Source of the DNA: Halichondria panicea
Lineage: Eukaryota > Porifera > Demospongiae > Suberitida > Halichondriidae
Direction: 5' to 3'
NCBI RefSeq assembly: GCF_963675165.1
Contig: NC_087387.1
Location: forward strand, 5,482,990-5,546,989
Length of the DNA: 64,000 nt
Below are positions 55,831 to 64,000 of this stretch, piece after piece. The notes under the pieces were generated by a model. The model was not told where the DNA came from. It did no database searches and saw only the letters and a list, made by a program, of their open reading frames with translations. Each line of letters begins with the position of its first letter. Position 1 is the stretch's first letter. Both the position numbers and the translations under genes were made by a program.

Positions 55831-57212
55831 ATGTTGTTAATCATTTCAACTATCGGCACTGCTCAACAAGGTATGTTCATCAAGTAATTCTATAGTACAT
55901 GAGTTTACTGTGTAAATACAGAGTGCTTCAATGGACAAGTTCGTAAACTTCATTCCAATCTCCTTGAGTATTGTTACAACGGAGAATGGAGATTGATCTA
56001 TTACTCAGAGAGTCAGTGGAGTAGTTGGGAAATGACAAAGCCTGTGTGTGCACAGCTGGGTTACCAGGATTTTTTTGGTGATAATAATATTGACAATAGC
56101 GTGTAAGAAGTATACACAGGTCTGCATATTTCTAATAGGAATGATGCGAGGGGAAAGTCGCAGTGGTGCAGGAAAATTAGTCACTCTGAGTGAATGCAAT
56201 GGACCAGGATTAACAGGATGCATAGAGACGCCTAGTGACGACAACTGTACTGAGTGCTCTCTTGTGTTTCTACTGTGTACCGCAGGTTCATCCAATATAC
56301 TGTCATTCTCATGCAGAAAAAAAATGTATTATACAGCTGAATGCACTGATGGAGAGATAAGACTGGTGGGTGGATCTACTGACAGAGAGGGACGAGTGGA
56401 GGTGTGTGTGGGAACTTCTCTAACTGTATGGAGGACAGTTTGCATTGGCAGTCAAGAACTGGCAGGAGCCGTTTGTTCACAAATGGGATACATCTTTGAA
56501 GGTAACAAGGATCAATAACATTGCTCTTAATACCAATAGCTCTACCTACAGAGAGTATTGTGGCAAATAACTCATTTCCTCTTGGAGCATTTCCAGAGCA
56601 CAAACTAAACTGTACACAAACCAATGAAGTATGGCACTGTAGTCCAGTTGAACAACAATGTGACAGCTTCGTGGAGCTTGGTGTTGTTTGTATAAACTAT
56701 GAGGAGTTTTATGAACGTTCAAGGAACAGCACACCATCTACACAGTTGCTTCCTATAGAATGCACCCCCAGCAATGAAAGAGGCACTACTAGTTCTACAT
56801 GTGCTGACAATTCCACCACCTTCATTGCTGGCATTGGTGTACTGGTGGCTCTGTTACTAACCCTAACCCTAACCCTAACCCTAACCCTAGCTGTATCAGT
56901 TGGTTGGATAGTGTCCTGTGTTATTCTACTCAGGAGAGGACAGACTGTGTACAACCAACAGTGAGTGGCCCTAAACACACACCTCATGTTTACCCATACT
57001 AATGTGTTGTTCTTACTAGATGTTGTTTACTGCTATTCCCACACAGTGTTGATGCAGGTACTATCTCAACAAGGAGCAATCAGAGCCACACACAGCAGGA
57101 CATCAAGACACAGCTCTACGCTGAGGCCACTCCTCCTGATACAACCTACAGTAGACTGATAAACAGACAGAGGAAATTGCTACCTACGATTACGCTGATC
57201 CCAACCAGATAA
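55831..57212 (+). CDS. P19: two-SRCR transmembrane receptor, tail B truncated, telomeric repeat in membrane span
   Basis: Exons 55831-55870, 55922-56077, 56139-56285, 56337-56501, 56552-56960 and 57047-57212; 1083 bases, 360 residues. The ATGs used by P2 are GTG here, so the first in-frame ATG (MLLIISTIGTAQQ) gives a short signal peptide. Domain 1: ECFNGQVRKL, CYNGEW, VCAQLGYQD. Domain 2: EIRLVGGSTDREGRVEVCVG with the long loop TSLTVWRTVC, then WHCSPVEQQC. Stalk and membrane exons are fused. The membrane span contains five extra Thr-Leu pairs from telomeric hexamers. The tail keeps SYTQQ, LYAEA and TYSRL, then a ten-base deletion shifts it to INRQRKLLPTITLIPTR and stop; the rest of tail B (57213-57420) becomes 3' UTR. 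Confidence 0.8.
56857..56889 (+). repeat. Interstitial telomeric repeat, CTA plus (ACCCTA)5
   Basis: Five ACCCTA units (TTAGGG on the other strand) are inserted between codons CTA and GCT of the membrane exon. All paralogs read CTGTTACTAGCTGTATC there. The insertion is exactly 30 bases and keeps frame. Confidence 0.95.
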
Positions 57213-58058
57213 GAGTAGAGTGTTCCCAAGCAACCAACCCACCACCAGTGAGTGGTGAAGCTATCGTGAGGGAAGAGGAGTTCTACATTTCTGAGGATCA
57301 CACGTACGCAGCTGTCAATAAGAAAGCCATGAAGAAAAAGAAGCCGAAGAATGCAGAATCTGATGGAGAGGGAGAGAGTGAAGCCACGCCTCCTTTTGTC
57401 AGAACCCTGGCTGAAGTGTAGGGTGGTGGTGACTGAACACCGTGAACTGAGATATTGACACTAACTAATGCTGCCTGTAAAACGTCCATGCATAGTAGTT
57501 AGAGAGTGAATACACAAAATGGGTGATATATTGTACTGTAGTACACACACATAATTATTATAACATTATGAGAGTGCCTTTTCAGTTTCATAAGGAAGTT
57601 AAAGATAAAAATGTTGGCAACTAGGTGATTCGTTTTATAATACGTATACAGGAAACTGAATTGAGGATCAAATAAGAATAACAGTGGACATTTGCTGCAT
57701 CAAGTACATCAAGTAAGAGTCATGGAAACTGACCAATCCGAGTGCCTGGAGACTTGCCTCGAGGTAACAATACCAAATTGTCATTATTAATCACACATTT
57801 CAGACAGAAATACTGAATACATCATTATTATGCATGCGTTTGCTCTCTATAATTATAATTATGCGACCCCCAAACCCTGCCAGCTAGAATAGCCTACATG
57901 GCAATTAGGACAAGATTTCTCAGTGATTGCTAAATAATTAGGCATACATGTTGATACAGGTTGTTGATGCAGGATGTATAGATTCAATTGACATAACCAA
58001 CAACTGGGTATAGCTATTATATGCCATTCCCTCTAAGAACTGACGACTCTCGGTCATC
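57213..58058. other. P19 3' region and intergenic
   Basis: 57213-57420 is the now untranslated remainder of the tail-B exon, including GAATGCAGAATCTGATGGAG. The rest is AT-rich with no gene; weak similarity to other SRCR flanks (GCCTACATGGCAAT, ACATAACCAACAACTGGG) suggests old duplicated intergenic DNA. Confidence 0.45.
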
Positions 58059-59768
58059 ATGCAAGTCTCAAATTTCATTCTGCTATTAACTGTTGTCACC
58101 ACTGTCACAGCACAACCAGGTATACAATACTTATGACTGTAGATCAGAGCAACACTCTGAGAATTGCGTACAGAATGTTTAGACGGACAAATTCGTCTTC
58201 CTGAAGTAACAGACACACTTCTTGAGTACTGTCACCATGAAGAATGGAGATGGATCTGTCATGATGAAAGTCAGTGGAATATCGAGAGATCAGTAGCTAC
58301 CTGTGCACAATTGGGATATTCGGATCAATTTGGTAAGTAAGATGTGTCCTAAAGTTATACAAAGAGTAAAGTACCTCTGCTTAGTTTATAAGATCAAATT
58401 AATAGGACTAGCAACCAGGAATTCTCAGAATGGTTCAAGAAGAGTAGTCACTCTGAGTGACTGCAATGGACCAAGACTAACAGAGTGTATGGTGACACCC
58501 AATGACAGCTGCAACTCTCTTGTGCATCTATTATGTTCCAAGGGTTAGTATAACTATTTGTAGAGATGCATAATGTTATGCACTACTAAATGTACATACA
58601 TAATAAGTTACCTGTGCTGCTGGTAGAGAGACAAGACTGGTGAATGGATCCACTGACAGAGAGGGACGAGTGGAGGTGTGTGTGGTTGGTCCTGCCAGTC
58701 GATGGAGGACAGTTTGTACTGGCAGTCAAGAACTGGCAAGAGCTGTTTGTTTACGAATAGGAATTGAAAGTTTAGTGTTAGAAGGTGATGATCATAAATT
58801 ATTATAATTATAAGCCATTTATTTAAATCAATGACTGCTGATAGCACAAGTACATATATAATTATATACAGGAAGCACTGTGGCAGTAACTAACTCATTT
58901 CCTCCTGGAGCATTTCCAGAGCACAGCCTGGAGTGCAAGCCGGCATCAAATGGAGATTTGCGCTGTAGCCCAGTTAAAGGATGTGACAGCTTTGTGGAGC
59001 TTGAAGTTATTTGTAAGAACTACGAAGATCTACGCAATGAATGTTCTAGGACTAGTACACTGCCTACATTGTCAACTAGAGCACATGCAAATACACTGTT
59101 GCCTAATACAACAAGTGGCCCTATCAAATCAGACTTTGACAATTCAACCACCATCATCATTGTTGATAATTCCACCACCTTCATTGCTGTCATTGGTGTA
59201 CTGGTGGCTCTGTTACTAGCTGTATCACTTGGTTGGATAGTGTCCTGTGTTATTCTACTCAGGGGAGGACAGACTGTGCACAAACAACAGTGAGTGGTCC
59301 TAAACACACACCTCATGTTTACCCATGCATACTAATGTGTTGTTCTTACTAGATTGTTGTTTACTGCTATTCTCACACAGTGTTGATGCAGGTACTATCT
59401 CAACAAGCAATCAGAGCTACACACAACAGGACATCAACACACAGCTCTACGCTGAGGCCACCCCACCTGATACTACTGCAACCTACAGTAGACTGAAGAG
59501 AAGTGATAAACAGACGGAGGAAATTGCTACCTACGATTATGCTGATCCCAACCAAATAAGAGTAGAGCTTTCCCAAGCAACCAACCCACCACCAGTGAGT
59601 GGTGAAGCTATCGTGAGAGAAGAGGAGTTCTACATTGCTGAGGATCACACATACGCAGCTGTCAATAAGAAAGCCAAGAAAAAAAAGAAGCCGAAGAATG
59701 CAGAATCTGATGGAGAAGGAGAGAGTGAAGCCCCGCCTCCTTTTGTCAGCACCCTGGCTGAAGTGTAG
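58059..59768 (+). CDS. P20: intact two-SRCR transmembrane receptor, tail B
   Basis: Exons 58059-58119 (signal, MQVSNFILLLTVVTTVTA), 58174-58332, 58406-58543, 58608-58784, 58872-59289 and 59381-59768; 1341 bases, 446 residues and stop. It is the most diverged member. Domain 1: ECLDGQIRLP, CHHEEWRWIC, TCAQLGYSD. Domain 2 starts TRLVNGSTDREGRVEVCV, with a longer loop (VGPASRWRTVC) and CLRIGIESLVLE in place of CSQMGYIFE; the second half is CKPASNGDLRC, LEVIC. Stalk and membrane are fused. The full tail B has SYTQQ, LYAEA, TYSRL, TYDYADP, FYIAED, TYAAV, a Lys run and FVSTLAEV at the end. The exon-4 acceptor (ATAATAAG) is weak. Confidence 0.88.
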
Positions 59769-59989
59769 ATAAGGGTGACGGAACATTGAATGTGAACTGA
59801 ACATCGTACAGGCTGTAAGACGTCCATAGTAGTAGTATAGAGAGAGTGAATACACAAAATCAGTTATTTATATAATTATGTATACTGTATTACGCTAAAA
59901 TGTGATAGTTCACTTCAGTTTTAAATTCATACATTGCCATTTCTTGACAAAAGCATATTTCCCAATGGTGTCTGGAGGTACCACTGTAA

Positions 59990-60284
59990 AAGGTAATACA
60001 CGTGATAACAATTCCACCACCTCCATTGCTGGCATTGGTGTACTGGTGGCTCTGCTACTAGCTGTATCAGTTGGTTGGATAGTGTCCTGTGTTATTCTAC
60101 TCAGGAGAGGACAGACTGTGCACAAACAACAGTGAGTGGCCCTAAACACACACCTCATGTTTACCCATACTAATGTGTTGTTCTTACTAGATGTTGTTTA
60201 CTGCTATTCCCACACAGTACGTACGTGTTGATGCAGGTACTATCTCAACAAGCTATCAGAGCTACACACAACAGGACATCAACG
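59990..60284 (+). pseudogene. P21: tail-B membrane and tail remnant
   Basis: A membrane exon (about 60000-60131, STTSIAGIGVLVALLLAVSV) is open and ends in the usual donor. The tail acceptor region has gained TACGTACG, and the tail is cut after CAGGACATCAACGC. No ectodomain exons precede it. Confidence 0.8.
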
Positions 60285-60575
60285 CCTTGGATTTTGCATA
60301 ATAATTTATGAGCAAAATGATAAATTGTCTCGTGTCATAGTTAAAAATGAAAAAGTCTACTCTATATACTGCTATCTAGCAATACAATGATTAAAGTGAT
60401 TACATCAGCAATGATATGCATCAAGTGCATTTCTCATAGAGCCGAAACTACTGGCTATAGCTTACAGGAACAGGAAATTACTGCAGTGGTAAATATACGT
60501 AAGGTGTATACATCCTGTACACAATTGCATGATACTTGAATTCAACTTGAATAGCCACTGCGTACAGCCATCAAA
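60285..60575. other. Upstream of P22
   Basis: No gene. A trace of a signal-exon flank (AAAATGAAAAAGTCTACTCT near 60347) suggests another vanished copy. Only parts of the P1-type 5' flank (CATCCTGTAC, TTGAATAGCC) are kept before 60576. Confidence 0.35.
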
Positions 60576-62176
60576 ATGCAAGTCACAAGCTTATTGCTGT
60601 TGGTTACTACTGCTATTGTTACAGCTCAGTCATTAGGTATATAGTTATGTGTGTACTCAATAGACCACATTCTGAATATTGCAATGCAGAATGCTTCAAT
60701 GGACAACTTCGTGAATCTAATGCAACATTTGTTGAGTACTGTTATGATGGAGAATGGAGACAAATCTGTTCCAGAAACAGTCAGTGGGATACTAATATGT
60801 CTGTGGCTGCCTGTACAGAACTGGGCTACAGTGAATCTGGTAAGTTAACTATCGTAATGGGAATAAATTAACGTGGTTTTTCGTTTTAGAGATAATTACA
60901 ATTAGAACAGTGTGTCTAGATGAAAATCCTCTAAAAGTGTTCATTCTGAGTGACTGCAAAGAACCAGGGCTAACCAATTGCACAGTGAAATCTAGTGACA
61001 TTTGTACTACCCCATGCTCTGTTGGGAGTTTACGAATATGCAACACAGGTTGGTCATGATTTTCAGAGTAAATATTCACCTGAAACAATTTTGAATTTCA
61101 GCTAACTGCACTGATGGAGAGATACGACTGGTGGGTGGACCCACTAACAGAGAGGGACGAGTGGAGGTGTGTGTGGGTGGCAGGCGATGGAGGACAATTT
61201 GCACTGGCAGTCAAAAACTGGCAGGAGCCATTTGTTCACAAATGGGATACATATTTGAAGGTAACAGAGGATCAATGACATTGATCCAAAATTATACTTC
61301 TCTAACAGGAAGCGCTGTGGCAGTAACTAACACATTTCCTCATGGGGCATTTCCAGAGTACAGACTAAACTGTACACAACTAAGCAATACATGGCACTGT
61401 AGTCTAGTTGAACAACAATGTGACAGCTTTGTGGAGCTTGGAGTTGTTTGTAGGAGCAATGAAGATATATACAATGAATGTTCAATTTGCAACACACTAT
61501 CTCCACTGTGTACTAATATGGGAGAAACAAATTTGCTTACCACATTAGGCACCACCGATAATGAAAGAGGCACTACACGTGCTGGAAATTCCACCACCTT
61601 TATTGGCATTGGTGTACTGGTGGCTCTGTTACTAGCTGTATCAGTTGGTTGGATAGTGTCCTGTGTTATTCTACTCAGAAGAGGACACATTGTGCACAAA
61701 CAACAGTGAGTGGTCCTAAACACACACCTCATGTTTACCCATACTAATGTGTTGTTCCTACTAAATGTTGTTTACTGCTATTCTCACACAGTGTTGATGC
61801 AGGTACTATCTCAACAAGGAGCAATCAGAGCTACACACAACAGGACATCAACACACAGCTCTACGCTGAGGCCACCCCTCCTGATACAACCTACAGTAGA
61901 CTGAACAGAAGTGATAAACAGACGAAGGAAAGTGCTACCTACGATTACGCTGATCCCAAACAGATAAGAGTAGAGCTTTCCCAAGCAACCAACCCACCAC
62001 CAGTGAGTAGTGAAGCTATCGTGAGAGAAGAGGAGTTCTACATTGCTGAGGATCACACGTACGCAGCTGTCAATAAGAAAGCAAAGAAGAAAAAGAAGCC
62101 AAAGAATGCAGAATCTGATAGAGAGGGAGAGGAGGAAGTCCCGCCTCCTTTTGTCAGTACCATGGCTGAAGTTTAG
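60576..62176 (+). CDS. P22: intact two-SRCR transmembrane receptor, tail B
   Basis: Exons 60576-60636 (signal, MQVTSLLLLVTTAIVTAQ), 60690-60839, 60890-61048, 61102-61260, 61309-61705 and 61792-62176; 1311 bases, 436 residues and stop. Domain 1 (ECFNGQLRES, CYDGEWRQIC, ACTELGYSE, ILSDCKEPGLTNCTV) is of the P1 class, yet the gene carries tail B. Its exon-3 acceptor TTTTAG is the intact form of the one mutated in P1. Domain 2: EIRLVGGPTNREGRVEVCV, WHCSLVEQQC, LGVVC. Stalk and membrane exons are fused (IGIGVLVALLLAVSVGWIVS). The tail has all seven tyrosines and a Lys run (NKKAKKKKKPKN). Confidence 0.9.
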
Positions 62177-62484
62177 GGTGGGGGTGACTGAACACTGCAT
62201 GTGAACTGAGATATTGAACATTACTGGCTGTAAGACGTCCATAGTAGTAGTATAGAGAGAGTGAATACACAAAATCGGTTATTATGTACTGTAGTACGCT
62301 CAATTTAGAAGGAAGAAAATTATAATTGACATTTCTTGACAAAAGGCTATTCCCCAATAGTATCCATTTTATGGATGTACCACTGTACGGCAATTCGTAT
62401 TAGTGCCCTTGTAGTGATCTCAGTCCTTAACCACTACGAGCCAATACATTGCTTTGTGGCACTCATTGCCATATGTAATCTAAT
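62177..62484. other. 3' flank of P22
   Basis: It repeats the flank after P20 (59769-59950). No gene. Confidence 0.45.
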
Positions 62485-63327
62485 GTCGTAAAGCGTGAAA
62501 TTTTATATTTCGTCTAATGGCCTCTCAAGGTATTTCGTTGAATAAATTCGTGGGTTGACTGGTACTGAAAGCACTTCCAGGCCACGCCTTTAATCTTTGC
62601 ATATTAAGCAGTAATTAGGAACCATTTTCGTGGAATTAATTTTTGTGTAGGATTGCTAACACTATCTACACAGTTGCCTCCTATAGAATTTACCCCCAGA
62701 AATGAAAGAGGCACTAGATCCACACGTGCTAACAATTCCACCACCTTCATTGCTGGCATTGGTGTACTGGTGGTTCTGTTACTAGCTCTATCAGTTGGTT
62801 GGATAGTGTCCTTTGTTATTCTACTCAGGAGAGAGGACAGGCTGTGCACAAACAACAGTGAGTGGCCCTAAACACACACCTCATGTTTACCCATACTAAT
62901 GTGTTGTTTCTACTAAATGTTGTTTACTGCTATTCCCATACAGTGTTGATGCAGGTACTATCTCAACAAGGAGCAATCAGAGCTACACACAACAGGACAT
63001 CAACACACAGCTCTACGCTGAGGCCACCCCTCCTGATACAACCTACAGTAGACTGAACAGAAGTGATAAACAGACGGAAGAAATTGCTACCTACGATTAC
63101 GCTGATCCCAACCAGATAAGGGTAGAGTGTCCCAAGCAACCAACCCACCACCAGTGAGTGATGAAACTATCGTGAGAGAAGAGGAGTTCTACATTGCTGA
63201 GGATCACACGTACGCAGCTGTCAATAAGAAACCCAAGAACAAAAAGAAGCCAAAGAATGCAGAATCTAATGGAGAGGGAGAGAGTGAAGCCACGCCTCCA
63301 TTTGTCAGCACCCTGGCTGAAGTGTAG
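62485..63327 (+). pseudogene. P23: tail-B gene 3' end behind a MITE
   Basis: A partial GCGCGAAATTT-type MITE (62485-62650) runs straight into the stalk of an SRCR gene (CACTATCTACACAGTTGCCT), then the membrane span. Two extra bases (GGAGAGAGG) shift the stop-transfer. The tail exon from 62944 is good until one T is lost at about 63130, giving TGA near 63155. The remaining tail text to 63327 is otherwise clean. Confidence 0.8.
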
Positions 63328-63562
63328 GGTGGGGTGAGGGAACACTGTGAACTGGGAGTGAGTCAGACATTGAACTTTACTGACTGAAATTAACTGTAAG
63401 ACATTCATAATTATAGTATATATTATATAGAGAGAGATTGAATACACGATTCATTACACCAACAGATTAGTACAATTATATTAGTATTAGAGAGTAAACC
63501 TTCTAAGTCGCAGTTTTAAAAAGGAAGTATATAAAGATCACTCAGCTCTTATAGTAGTCAAC

Positions 63563-64000
63563 ATGACAGTTTTGAACATACTACTGCTATCTAGATAGTG
63601 TCCCTGTTACTTCAACTCAACAACAACAAGGTATGTAAACCATACACCTATAATAGGCTTTGAATTTCCATGAATTGTTTACAGAATGTTTGAATGGACA
63701 ACTTCGAGAAACTACTTCTAATTCCCTGGAGTACTGTTACCATGCCATGAAGAATGGACATTAGTCTGCCATGATGACAGTCAGTGGAACCAAGAGAGGA
63801 CAATTGTATACACACAACTGGGTTACAGTGCTCTGGTAAGTTAATTATCAAGTGAGGAGTAGAATACTTTGTGTATATATGGAATAGCAAATGAGCCCCA
63901 CTACACAAAGGAAATGTGTCACACTGACTAACTGCAGTGAACCCAGGACAGCATCTCACAGAATGCATGGTCACGGCCAGTGACAACTGTACTAGAGTAG
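63563..64000 (+). pseudogene. P24: SRCR gene fragment at the window edge
   Basis: The signal exon starts MTVLNILLLSR and stops (TAG at 63596) because about ten codons are missing. Exon 2 (about 63686-63835) has five extra bases (GCCAT) and later losses. Exon 3 starts near 63893 and continues to the edge. The promoter block of the second class is present upstream. Sister of P18. Confidence 0.75.

Noticed and set aside
56857-56889. Telomeric repeats as evidence of a chromosome end
   Set aside because: Only five units, inside a coding exon, with normal gene sequence on both sides.

Overview
The window is eukaryotic and metazoan. It is AT-rich, with very short introns (about 45-70 bases), GT-AG splice sites and no operons. 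It carries a dense tandem family of scavenger-receptor cysteine-rich (SRCR) membrane receptors. Compact introns together with an expanded SRCR family suggest a demosponge such as Amphimedon; that is inference, since nothing here names the species.

I trace about 24 SRCR loci (P1 to P24, left to right), nearly all on the + strand. The basic gene has a signal-peptide exon, two exons for a divergent first SRCR-like domain, two exons for a canonical second SRCR domain with a Ser/Thr-rich stalk, a transmembrane exon (sometimes fused to the stalk exon) and one cytoplasmic-tail exon. Every ectodomain exon is phase 1 at both ends; the junction into the tail is phase 2. There are two tail types. Tail A is about 61 residues with three YxxV motifs, one of them inside NPAY. 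Tail B is about 128 residues with seven tyrosines and a lysine-rich stretch. Tail A dominates 1-49 kb and tail B dominates 53-64 kb. Reading frames close exactly for P3, P6, P15 (tail A) and P17, P19, P20, P22 (tail B), and for P12 if the signal exon at 34.2 kb is used. P1 differs from an intact gene by one splice-acceptor change. The other loci are pseudogenes or fragments.

Antisense to the tail-A genes lie four partial copies of the first two exons of an arylsulfatase-like gene (3.1-3.6, 18.4-20.4, 28.4-28.9 and 39.8-41.7 kb). They travel with the SRCR gene as one segmental-duplication unit.

Mobile DNA fills most of the rest. There is a 5'-truncated Ty3/gypsy element (28.9-32.25 kb) lying in a broken SRCR gene, a Crypton/DUF3504-like recombinase gene (45.9-46.8 kb) inside a repeat with non-autonomous relatives, and a TTAA-flanked element (49.1-50.9 kb). 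There is also a family of TAGCCTCG-ended elements with 9-bp target duplications, and several hairpin or foldback elements. Paralogous copies give empty sites for many of these insertions.

The most interesting system is the receptor array itself. Near-identical ectodomain starts are attached to two different signalling tails (P15 versus P17; P1 versus P22; P13 versus P19), which resembles paired-receptor evolution. An in-frame block of telomeric hexamers inside one transmembrane segment (P19) is the oddest single feature.
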